The notes beneath the pieces were generated by a model. That model was given only the letters and a program-made list of their open reading frames with translations. It ran no database searches and was not told where the DNA came from. Source: Patiria pectinifera (lineage: Eukaryota; Echinodermata; Asteroidea; Valvatida; Asterinidae). Taken from it: DNA of 64,000 bases. A program made the translations under genes and the position numbers. Positions 10,572 through 21,478 of the stretch are shown here, one piece after another (position 1 is the stretch's first letter; each line of letters opens with the position of its first letter). Location of the stretch: the NCBI GenBank assembly GCA_029964075.1, contig CM057136.1, positions 13,008,381-13,072,380 of the forward strand. Direction: 5' to 3'.

Positions 10572-11320
10572 TCTGTCGAAGGGCTCGAGGGGAATGCTGT
10601 CTGGCAGCAATCCAGGGGTGCCCCTACAACGTGATGAAAGGGAATGGGTTCAAGTGAAGTATTGGGGAAAAACATTAACAAAAGATACAACATTTCGAGG
10701 ACAACAAGACAAATGTATGACTTCATCAAGTGTCCCTATTTGTACAATGTATGTTTCAAATACAGAGCAAACATCATAAACAAAATGGTTGGAAATTGCC
10801 CACATCATGTATACACTTAATTAAGGTCAGTCACTGCAGCAAACTATACATGTACAGAATATTTAGAAAGAACACCACAATTGCAAATTAGCCGAAAATA
10901 GTTCTTATATAGGAAATATGTTTTTTTCTTTTTAATTTTCAAAACTAACGAATAACCACAGAGAAGGGAATATAGAAGGAGAGAGCAAAAAATCAAATTC
11001 TAAGGTCCAATGATGACCGCCGCGGTAATGAACAGCGGTGGTCGAACCCACCATAGTTGACATATGTGGACGGTTTAACGCATTCAAATTAACGAACTTT
11101 GGCGAACATATGACGTATTCTGTGCTTTCCTTTTTTCATTTGATTGTGGGCAATCATTTTCATCGTTTAGTCATTCAAATTGAGAAAAAAAACCTGTAAT
11201 TGGTATATTTTCATATTTTCCTCCGAAGCTCACTTTTATTACAAAATCTCTGTGACTGTAAAATTTAGATGCAAGAAAATAACTGATATGCGGGATGTGG
11301 GGTATGCCATTTTTAACCCC
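10572..11320. other. 5' flank of VAMP7-like copy A
   Basis: Stretches at 10572-10800 are homologous to 24995-25350 upstream of copy B and probably contain the 5' UTR and promoter. No TATA box or other definite element was picked out. The remainder is unremarkable. Confidence 0.5.
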
Positions 11321-11323
11321 ATC

Positions 11324-12940
11324 GGGGCGCTTCGCCTCGGGTGCTATGCACCACTTGGGTGTTCAAAATGTCATATCCTATTCCTACATCACAGCAGTCA
11401 ATGTTAAATTTTCAAAGTTTGGTGCATGCAATGGATCATTCGGTCAAGATTCCGACCACAAAGAGCCACCTGACTATACTTGGACAAATCAGCGACCATA
11501 ATCTTGACAAATAATAATGCGATACAGAATGTTGTTTGTGTTTTCTTTTTCATGTTGTTTATTGCCTGTGGGAAAATAAACTGAATTGATTGAGAACTTT
11601 TAAAGCCATGACAACTGGGTGCAGGTGCAAAAAAAAAAGGAAACTCATTTTTGGCAGCAATGTTCATAAAAAAGAGGATTTTTTTCGGGTAACACCATGT
11701 GGAAAGAAATCTCTTCTGGGAAGAAGTGTGGTTCTGAAAGGAAGCGGTTGGTTGAGTGTAGAACTCGACGATTTTATCACATCCACCATGCAAAGCTTCA
11801 AGTCATATTTCGTAATGTTCATCTATATTTTGTAGAGCATCAAAATTCAATTTATTGTTATTAAAATATTGATCATCATATAATAAAAGCGCCAAAATGA
11901 TTGCAACTGCATATTTTGTTTAATACATAATATTATGGTAGTTAAAGACATTTCATGTGCCCAACCTGTTTGTCCACGGAGGGCTATATTCCATCCGCTT
12001 GACTGAGCTCCGGAGCTTGATTTGAAGACAAAAAACACTACACTAGACTTACACATTGACAACAGTGATTTTGGTGACTTTTATTGAAATTAGCATAATA
12101 ACACTATTCTTGCGATTTTTAAAAGTTTTACACTACATTCTACAAAAAGCAGTTCAAATATTAAAGTAAGTAGGTTAAAATTCCTGCCAAAAATGGGTTT
12201 CCTTTTTTTGCACCACCCTTTAGAAACGTAAGAGCTCCATAAAATCGAAATTGACACTTTTTGCGGCATTAGCTTGTGCTGGTTAATCACTGGAGAGAGG
12301 GAGATCATGAACCTGTAACTTACACGAACACATTTCACATGCAAACGAAAAAGAGATATGTCTTTATTTCACATGTAAATAATACAAAATAGTCCAACAT
12401 TGATAAAAAAATGTGGCCGCTGATTTGTCCGGTCCCGCTGTTTCTGGGACACACTGTATGGAGACGTAGGGGCCGGCCCAATGAAAGAAAACTAAGAATC
12501 ATGGTTTATACTCACCTGCTGATGTCAAACTCAAATAAAATATAAGCTTTTTCTTGTAACTTTTCTTCGGGAAACACTGCGTCACACGTAGTCAAAATAA
12601 TTACGGGAATTCCCGTACACTAATTAGGCCTACACGGAGCATGCGCGAGCATGCGTGTCGCTTATTTACACAGTTAACAAATCAGTGGTATATATTGATT
12701 GCTAATACAGCGTACTCGGACTTACGTCTGAGTGCGCGTGAGATAGGTCCCCGCCTACCCTACACCCGAAGTAAAAATAGAGGGACAGGGAACTAGTCTC
12801 AGTCAGCTGTTGATTATTGTTGTTAATTATTTACCAAAGTTCATACCCCAAAAAGCATACAAGTAACTAAAAGCCATGTTTTGTCCGAGTTATCTCTGTG
12901 AAGTATTTTCCTTGGACTGTCAGACGTGAATTGGCCTCGG
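11324..12940. repeat. Segmental duplication, copy 1
   Basis: 11324-11465 and 11911-12940 match 13811-13845, 14117-14213 and 14218-15262 in the same order and orientation, with high identity over about 1 kb. The 445-bp stretch 11466-11910 is absent from copy 2; it holds an AACACCATGTG and CCACCATGCAAAGC fold-back-family fragment. Confidence 0.85.
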
Positions 12941-12956
12941 CCAGCATTGACATGGC

Positions 12957-13140
12957 CAGGGGCGGATCCAAGAATTTTTGCACGGAGGGGGGGGGGGGTC
13001 ATCAGCAAAAAAAATCTGAAATGTAGACATTTTTTCTTGGCCTCCGTAACAAAATAAACGGGGGGGGGGTTACTGTATGTTAGTAGGGGGCGCTGTTCAA
13101 ATTCGACGATTATTAACACTATATTACAGAATGGTGTACT
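12957..13140. mobile_element. Truncated G-rich MITE of the CAGGCGCGGATCC family
   Basis: Starts CAGGGGCGGATCCAAG and follows 4389-4786 as far as ATTACAGAATGGTGTAC, then stops at an unrelated repeat. No right end is present. Confidence 0.7.
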
Positions 13141-13146
13141 CCCTAT

Positions 13147-13512
13147 CTCAGGCCAAAAAAAAAAGTCTCCGGTTTCTGGTATGGAGCTTGTCCAAAAGGT
13201 GGTGCGGCGACACGGCTTTTTTTTTTACCTGACTTTTTTGCTTCAAAATGTCGGCTGATGACTGCAAATGGTGCCCGACTAAACTTAGTGCAAATATATG
13301 GGAGTCCAGAGAGGCCACATAAAGCTTATTCTCGATCATAACCCCATCTAAAAACACGTTAAAATTGTGCAGCAGTAGGATTCAAGTCAAACCAGTGAGT
13401 TTGGCGGTTTTGAGACATCATCTTTCATTGAAAAAAAAAGTTTTTCATTTTGCCGACGCGCATGGCTACGGCGACGCGCGCGCATACCAGAAACTGGAGA
13501 CTTTTTTTTGGC
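13147..13512. mobile_element. Dispersed element, related inverted copy at 62125-62400
   Basis: AAAGTCTCCGGTTTCTGGTA near 13163 is inverted at CATACCAGAAACTGGAGACT near 13485, suggesting terminal inverted repeats. The segment 13160-13410 matches 62125-62400 on the other strand. Confidence 0.65.
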
Positions 13513-14093
13513 CTAAGCTGTCTCTGTCCGTATTTTTGCACGGGTCGGAGATTTTTTTTGGGGGGGGGGGGTCAGAGTAGTCTGGCTGTCACCCGTTATC
13601 CACGGAGAAAATAGGCCCATGGCATTTGCCATGGGTCTTTTACATAAACTAGTGTCAGAGCGGGGGGCTCGCATTTTTTCAGGAATTTCAATGATTTTTT
13701 TTTGACAGAGTTGGGGGGGGGGGGGTTGGACCCCCAACCTCCCCCTTTCCTTTGGAAGTTGGAATTGTAGGCCACTTGTCATGAAAAACTCTTAAGTACT
13801 TACTTAAGTAAGGGCGCTTCGCCTCGGGTGCTATGCACCACTTTGGTGCACAATTGATTGCAACACAGTCTGTAACAATAATATGTATTTCTCTATATAG
13901 ACAATTTTCTTTAGTCAGATCTGTATGCACAATGTTTAAACCTTTTCTAATATTAGTATTTAATGTCATATTTTGTTTTTTAACTCGGTAGGCCTTTAAC
14001 AGACTTTTTAAAAATGCATTTAAAAAAAAAAAATGTAAATCACGTGCAATTCAGCTATGGCTGCCATTCGTGATTTGTTAATAAACCATGTTG

Positions 14094-14116
14094 AATGAAT
14101 GAATGAATGAATGAAT
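14094..14116. repeat. (GAAT)n microsatellite
   Basis: Five to six perfect GAAT units, lying inside segmental-duplication copy 2 but absent from copy 1. Confidence 0.9.
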
Positions 14117-15262
14117 GGTGTTCAAAACGTCATATCCCAAGTCACAGCAGTCAATGTTAAATCTTCAAAGTTTGGTGCATGCAATGGATCATTCGGTCAA
14201 GATTCCGACCACAGAGCCATATTTTGTCTAATACATAATATTATGGTAGTTAAAGACTTTTCATGTGCCCAACCTGTTTGTCCACGGAGGGCTTTATTCC
14301 ATCTGCTTGACTGAGCTCCAGAGCTTGATTTGAAGACAAAACACACTAGACTAGACTTACATGTGGACAACAGTGATGTTGGTGGCTTGTATTGAAATTA
14401 GACTAATAACACTATTTTTGCAATTTTTAAAGAGTTTTACACTACATTATACAAAAAGCAGTTCAAATATTAAAGTAAGTAGGTTAAAATTCCTGCCAAA
14501 AGTGGGTTTCCTTCTTTTTGCACCACCCTTTCGAAACGTAAGAGCTCCATAAAATCGAAATTGACACTTTTTGCGGCATTAGCTTGTGCTGGTAAATCAC
14601 TGGAGAGAGGGAGACCATGAACCTGTATCACACACGGACACATTTCACACGCAAACCAAAAGAGATATGGCTTTATTTCACATGTAAATAATACAAAATA
14701 GTCCAACATTGATAAAAAAAATATGGCCGCTGATTTGTCCGGACCCGCTTTTTCTGGGACACACTGTATGGAGACGTAGGGGCCGGCCCAATGAAAGAAA
14801 ACTAAGAATCATGGTTTATACTCACCTGCTGATGTCAAACTCAAATAAAATATAAGCTTTTTCTTGTAACTTTTCTTCGGGAAACACTGCGTCACACGTA
14901 GTCAAAATAATTCCCGTACATTAATTAGGCCTACACGGAGCATGCGCGAGCATGCGTGTCGCTTATTTACACAGTTAACAAATCAGTGGTATATATTGAT
15001 TGCTAATACAGCGTACTCGGACTTACGTCTGAGTGCGCGTGAGATAGGTCCCCGCCTACCCTACACCCGAAGTAAAAATAGAGGGACAGGGAACTAGTCT
15101 CAGTCAGCTGTTGATTATTGTTGTAAATTATTTACCAGAGTTCATACCCCAAAAAGCATACAAGTACTTGTGCCATCACACTCTAGTGATAAAACTAAAA
15201 GCCATGTTTTGTCCGAGTTATCTCTGTGAAGTATTTTCCTTGGACTGTCAGACGTGAATTGG
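14117..15262. repeat. Segmental duplication, copy 2
   Basis: Second copy of the block at 11324-12940, continuous where copy 1 carries the extra 445 bp. No intact gene is seen. Further fragments occur at 15265-15330 and 16222-16545. Confidence 0.85.
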
Positions 15263-15829
15263 CACGGAGCATGCGCGAGTATGCGTGTCGCTATTTACAC
15301 AGTAAACAAATCAGTGTATCAATGCGCGTCAAAACTACCTTTACGTCTGGGGTTCACTTGTACAATCAATTATAAGCCTACTAAATTTAAAATAACAACC
15401 ATACGCCTAGCCAGGATTTTTTCAGAGGGTGGGCAGGGGATCTGGAGGGGGTGCACTAGCATGTTATGAGGGGCACTTATAGGTCGTATGAGATGGCCGC
15501 TTGCATGCAAGCTCTGCACACGTAAAGAGCGGACCCAGACTAGCCCAGGTTGGACGACGTGAGGGTATTCGAATGGAGTAAAAAGTCATTATATACATTC
15601 AGCTTCTGTTTAATCTAATTAACTCACTAATGAGATACTTTAAAAAGACACTCCATGAGCAAGCGAAAAATTAGGTCTGTCGGTGCTCGGGGGGGGGGGC
15701 ACCTATGTCTAAGTATCGCCGATTGTCCAACGAAGCTCGATAATGATGAACATTTTATGCGACCCCGCGTCAGCCAATCGGAACGGAGTTTTGAAGCTGT
15801 GAAGTCGGTCGATCAGAAATGTAAATCTA

Positions 15830-16093
15830 CATGGGCGTCGCGGGGGGGGGGCAAGGGGGCACTTCCCCCCCCCTGGAAAAGCAAAAAAAAAAAAAAAAAA
15901 AGGAAGAAAAAAAAGAAAAGAAAAAGAGGCGCGAAGACAAAGTGGTGTAAAGTTAATGAGTTGGGGGGGGGGGGGGCAAAATGTCCCTGTCCCCCTCTAA
16001 AACTGATAAATCGAGAATGTGTTGAGAAATACAAGCATTTTTGGGCAAATTTTTTTTTGCCCCCCTCTAGAAAAAATCCTGGCGACGCCCATG
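15830..16093. mobile_element. 264-bp hAT-like non-autonomous element
   Basis: The ends CATGGGCGTCGC and GGCGACGCCCATG are inverted, with TAAATCTA at 15822-15829 and 16094-16101 as an 8-bp direct flank. The interior is homopolymer-rich (G, A and C runs). The lysine-rich frame through it is an artefact. Confidence 0.75.
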
Positions 16094-16221
16094 TAAATCT
16101 ACTGCGTCTTACTCCAAAATGACATTAATTAGCCTCCAGGGACGTGAAATAAGTTGTAAAATATTTTATTCCTCGAAGCTATTACTAGTACATTCGTGCT
16201 AGGGACTATTTGACGGGCCTA

Positions 16222-16545
16222 CTCACTGACGTGACGTGCGTCTGAGTACGCGTGAGACAGGTCACCGCCTACCCTACACCGAAGTGTAATAATAGAGGGA
16301 CCGGGAACCAGTGAAGGTCGTCAATGAGACCATGGAGAAATAACTCATTAGAGACACACGCTTGGAAAAAAATGATGAGAGTGTGCCCGTAATGATGAGA
16401 CGCTCGTCAGCTGTTGATTATTGTTAATTATTTACCAAAGTTCATACCCCAAAAAACATACAAGTACTTGTACCATCACAATCTATTGATAGAAAGCCAT
16501 GTTTTGTCTGAGTTATTTCTGTGCAGTGTTTTCCTTGGTCGGTTG
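16222..16545. repeat. Third, partial copy of the segmental duplication
   Basis: Matches the right part of both larger copies, from GTGCGTCTGAGTACGCGTGA to GTGTTTTCCTTGG, with more divergence and a local insertion near 16310-16395. Confidence 0.75.
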
Positions 16546-16574
16546 CCAGACGTGAATAGACGCTTTAGGCTATA

Positions 16575-16800
16575 TCATTATGTTGCCACCATTTCAGTTA
16601 TGTTCCCCGTATCCAATAACAGTACGGAATGATGTTTTTGGTGCTTAAGGAACCAGTCCAATTTTCCTTCCAGCCTCGCCTTTGGTGACGTTGATTTGAA
16701 TGGGAAAAATCAAGATGGCCACAACATGATAATAGTGTATTGGCCTCGGCCAGCCAGCGTTGACTTGGCGTGCTGCAATTGGAATTTGAGGCCACTTGTC
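16575..16800. repeat. Dispersed repeat, inverted copy at 52690-52890
   Basis: CAGTTATGTTCCCCGTATCC through CATTCAAATCAACG-type sequence (its inverse here) recurs in reverse at 52690-52890. The tail AGCGTTGACTTGGCGTGCT also recurs near 26446. Confidence 0.7.
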
Positions 16801-16899
16801 ATGAGAAATTCGTATATAGGTAAGATACTCAGAAAACTTATCATCATACGCAAGTTTTTTTCCTCTGAGATTATAGCGCTGCCTCAGTCAGTCAGTTGA

Positions 16900-19800
16900 T
16901 CAGTCAGATAAGTAAAAATGGACACTAAACTGGTCCTCTGGAACCAGCTCAAAAAAGTAAACCTTTTTGAAGTTAGGGAGGAGACTACTGGGGTGCTTGA
17001 GGGGCTGAGGGGGGAGGGGTTGCTGTTCCAGCGATCTTTTGCAGATCAAGCAACATCTTGCATTTTTTACTAAAGATGCTATGAAAAATGCATGCATAAA
17101 AATCTTGGTAATGTTCCTGGGAAATATTAAAGGTTAACAGTTTTAAAGTAATGTGACTGATTGAAGATTTCATTTTCAATATTTTGTTTTTATTATTTAT
17201 TTACACGATTGTTCATTGAATAAGTCGTCAACATATATTTATTTTTATTTTGAGAGTTGTTACATTCATCATCAAGTCTATGCAAATTAGTCTAGATTAA
17301 ATGAAATCCGGTTTAAACATAGAAAATACACTATAAACATTGACACTAGGCCTACATGTAACTCGATACATCTTTTCATAATGTCCACAATGCAATTTAA
17401 AGCAAGTATTACATAATTATTTGTCTTCCTACACAATTACTTTACAAATGAAGTTACTGTATGTGCCATGTAAATATATATAATTTTGTTTCTGCAATAC
17501 ATACATGTACGCAGAGTCAGTAATACTATTTGAAATGAAAGAATACGGAGCAGAGGTACGTTGAGGAATGTAAGAAGAAATGAAAGTTCATATTTAGATG
17601 CGTTTTATCATTTATACAATGTAACTGCATTTTCAAATGCGGCACCAGATTCTACAATATCAGTCAGTACTTCGACTTTGAATATTGAGGTTTTGAAAGT
17701 AGAGTACAAACAGAGATTACAAGAGTAAAGTTATGCCAACTTGGTACAACTTCGCCCATCCAGTGGAGAAGTTTTCTTAAATAAACATGCATTTTGATGC
17801 AAATTGCAGTTTCAAAAGGCAATTACATAATACATGTACATGCTTAAAATTATGTATTTGAATCCTTCATTTTAAAGAAGAAAGAAAACCCTTTACTTAC
17901 TGAAATTTTGCTAATAAAAAACATATACATATGCTGATAATACATGTACAATATTTTGAAAACATAACACAATTTAAGTAGCATTCAAATTTAAAGGAAG
18001 TTTTACAGATCAAAAATAACAATATACAGTATTCATAATAAATTTGCCTTTTTTTTTTAAACATAAAGATTATATTCTCCCAGTCTGGCTTCATTATTTT
18101 TCTTTCCATGTACAAATGAAAGCTCATTGTTTTCAGTGATGGATCTAACACCGCCTGGGAAAAATTAGTGAAAAAAATAATTATTGACAATAAAGTTAAC
18201 CCATTAGCACTACATTGTATTACATTGTGTTTATTCACTGTAGAATCAATAAAACCATAGAGGGCGGTTCTTGGGCGGTTTGGAGAGCTACAGTGACTAT
18301 TAAGGGTTTGCGTTAAGGAAAGGTCATGAAATGTAAGAAAGGGCCGGCATTGCTTAAGGACATGTGGTACCTTTATTCTTTTAAGGTGAGTTATATTACG
18401 GCGGGTTAATCCATCACTGTTTATGAAAGAAAGTTCTTTTTTAAGAATTCAATTGTGTTTTTTTTTTGATAATTAAATATGACTTCTCTGTGCCTTTAAC
18501 ACGGAACCATTTTTTCTATGCCACAACTTTTTATTTTTTTTTGTTTTTGAGGGAATGGGACAACAACTTCCAAAAAGAAGCAACAGTATGGTACAGGAAA
18601 AAAGAACATGCTTGAATTGCTACAAATGTCTGTTCAAGGTGATCTTTGACATTGACAAGTCATTAAATTTTGAAAAAAATCTCAAAGGCACTTACAGATA
18701 CAAGCATGGTTCTTTATCAATTAAAATATATTAGGCCTATAATATGATCTCATCATGTGCTTCTAGTTCTAACACAATATAAGTTTATAGCTATAATGCG
18801 TTCATTACAAATCATGTGATTGGTTTGCATGTATCTTCTATTTAGTTCAAGGTATTTTCGGACATAATATTTGCTTTCAGATATAACAGAACGAAGAATG
18901 AGAGTAAAACTGCGTTCAACCACTCTATTTCTTATAACTGTCAATTTACAATTGCTGTGCATGCATTTAATATTTGTTTGTGCAGGTATTACACATACAA
19001 GTTAAAACAAAGAAACCAAAACGTTCATTAGATTGGACCTTCTTTGTCAGAAATTGTTTGGGTTCAAAATTGTTTGGGTTCACGCAAAGCTAATCCTAAT
19101 CTTTCCCAGGCACATACATGTATCAGATCATGGAATATTCATTCAATGTTAATCAAAGCAGTCAAGATTTTGGCAAGGTTTGGACATAATCACTGATAAC
19201 TGATTTCAATAAAAATGGGAGTTCACTTCCTATTTTTAATAATTACTAAATTAAAAGCTGCAGAAATATCCAATTTCACATTTATTAAAATTTGCCTACT
19301 TATATCGATAAACAAATGGTATATATTCAACTAATTGTTCCCACACTATCGGATGCTTTCCCCTCTGGATCTTTTTTTTCTGAGTATATGAATTTTTAAT
19401 TTTTTTTATTAAAAAAAAAAATCCACAATTTTTCTCCTACGTAGTATACAAATTATCTTAATGCTTTTCACTCACCACGTAACCCTTAACTAAGACTTTC
19501 AGTATTATTGGCTCACAAATAACCCAAAAAAAACGGCCCCTACAAAAAAAAATAATAATGTATAAAAAAATGTTAAACAACAAAAATTTAAAAAGGGCAA
19601 AATAGCCACTTCACACAACAGACAACCTAACATAAATTTAAAATGTCAAATTCAAATGCTCACAATTAAATATTGAATTGAATATTTCTCAAAGTGGACA
19701 ATTTAGCACCTTCTGTTTTCCCGTCCAATTTAGAACCAAGAATTTTAATGGGAAGACAATCACGACAGAAAATACAAAATACAATCACAACAAAATAGTT

Positions 19801-20360
19801 TCAGATTTCAGGACATCAAAGCTTTCAAATTTCTTTTCAAGATCAATTTTGGGGGGAAAATCAAGGAGCACTAGATCGTTCAACGTATATTGTGTAATAA
19901 CTTTACATTTCTGTGATTTTTAAAAGAAAAATTGGTCCAATAACGAATAAGTTAGCTTAATACTACATTATAGTCAAAGTTGTCTTTGCTTGAGCCAGGC
20001 TTTCATACAATCTAGGGATGAAATTATCAATTTCAAAAACGAAAACAAAGGTCTAAAAATTTGGGTGTAAGGTCTAAAAGATGCATTTCTTTCTATACTG
20101 ATAATGTCTTTCTCTCAGATTCAAAAAGTCTGACTTAAGACTCAAGTCTGAAAAAACTCCCGCCTGTACAATCTCAGAGAAACCCCCATCAATATCAAAA
20201 ACATTTAGGCTAACCGACTGGTCTTGACCACTTCTCAAAAACATACAAATACATTACGTTTTACATATATGTCTACTGTAAAGTTGGCCATAGTGTTTTG
20301 CTAATATACAGTTGTATGTTGTGATGTTGTCTATGATGTCTAGTATTTTTCCCAACGATG
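16900..20360. other. A/T-rich intergenic stretch, no gene recognised
   Basis: Only short frames without family motifs. A sequence near 18230-18310 (TACATTGTGTTTATTCA, TACAGTGACTA) also occurs near 10055-10115, so a dispersed repeat is present. Otherwise I see nothing. Confidence 0.5.
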
Positions 20361-20404
20361 AAAAATTAAAAAAAAAATGCAACCCTAAAACATTTGCCAT
20401 AACA

Positions 20405-20635
20405 AAAAAGGGATTGATGGATTTTTATGTTTTGGGTATCAGATTAAAGCTGAGAGCTTTTTCTTTCAAATACTAAAACAAATCATGAAAATGTTTCACT
20501 GTTTGAAGCATTTGTGTACAGGATGAAAATGAAAACCCAAAGTGCTATTTTCATATTGTTTAAGTATTTTAAAGAAAAAACTCTCAGCTTTAATCTGGTG
20601 CCCAAAACATCAAAATCCACCGATTTTTAAAAAAA
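20405..20635. repeat. Inverted repeat with about 65-bp arms
   Basis: TCAGATTAAAGCTGAGAG on the left arm is answered by CTCTCAGCTTTAATCTGG on the right, and the match continues outward to GATGGATTTTTATGTTTTGG. The spacer is about 90 bp. It lies downstream of copy B. Confidence 0.8.
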
Positions 20636-20859
20636 AAATGCAAATGTATAGCCCTAACAGTTCTGAATCCTCCAATTTTAATATAATTTTGCACACCCCC
20701 TCGGGAGTTGGGGTTAAGGGTTGCATTTTTGGGGGGTCACCCTGTACCGGGGGAAAAGGGATTTTATGAAAAAATTCTGAAATTACCAGAAAAGTCATGA
20801 ATTCAGATAAATATGAAAGTTTTTTACAAACGAATCCGGGCACGTGATCACTGTACACT

Positions 20860-20980
20860 CACGAGGCCCCCTTCAATGGAGAATCCATTGTGCATGCTAT
20901 TGTACAAAGCAACTGCCCAGTGACGATTATCTGAACAATAGCTAGCACAATGCTTTGGCCATTGAAGGGGGCCTTCGTGA
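20860..20980. mobile_element. Small MITE with GGCCCCCTTCAATGG ends
   Basis: TCACGAGGCCCCCTTCAATGG at the left is inverted as CCATTGAAGGGGGCC at the right, then TTCGTGA. Total about 121 bp. It carries no coding sequence. Confidence 0.75.
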
Positions 20981-21059
20981 TAGAATTGATAGCGTGATCT
21001 GGATTGGTCTATACAAAATTTAAATTCTCAGATTTTCAAATTCTGCGCGTAATCGATCA

Positions 21060-21240
21060 TACAAATTTAAAGTCCTTAAATTTCAGAGTTCTTGCTTATG
21101 TTTTTTATTCAGGGGAGAGAAATGTGGTATGGGAGGTTGCTTGTTACTTTTCATTTAAAGTCCTTAAATTTTAGAATTCTTGCTTATGTTTGTATTCAGG
21201 GGAGAAAAATGTGGTATGGGAGACTGGTTGTTACCTTTTA
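21060..21240. repeat. Tandem duplication of about 95 bp
   Basis: AAAGTCCTTAAATTT through GGTATGGGAG occurs twice, starting near 21068 and 21158, with a few differences. It sits just 3' of the copy B stop codon and probably in its 3' UTR. Confidence 0.82.
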
Positions 21241-21331
21241 ATGCCCTTCAGAACGGATCCAAGTTTGAACAGGATTGATCGAGCCGTTGCGGCAAGCACA
21301 AATGTGGAGCAGTGACATTGGGATATGGCGA

Positions 21332-21478
21332 TCAGATGACCTGGGCGATCTTCAGGATGATGACAATCAGCACTGCTACGACGATGATGATGACTACAGC
21401 TAGGATGATACCCGTCTTGCGGTTCATCCATTTGTACTTGTTGCTGACCCGCTTGGCCGTCTTCTGGAAAGACTGGGC
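21332..21478 (-). CDS. Copy B exon B4, basic linker and transmembrane anchor
   Basis: Begins [13 protein letters not shown] after the acceptor CCTTCAG and ends KIAQVI then TGA. The hydrophobic run is about 22 residues with only four residues between its Lys and the stop, so the protein ends almost at the membrane. Confidence 0.85.
   Translation of the reverse strand, partial: AQSFQKTAKRVSNKYKWMNRKTGIILAVVIIIVVAVLIVIILKIAQVI

Noticed and set aside
14218-15262. A third VAMP7-like gene between copies A and B
   Set aside because: The block shares only flanking or intronic repeat sequence with the genes; no longin or SNARE exon is visible on either strand.
15655-16122. 155-codon frame with a polylysine stretch
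   Set aside because: It crosses a hAT-like element full of A, G and C homopolymers; both ends of the frame lie in repeats.
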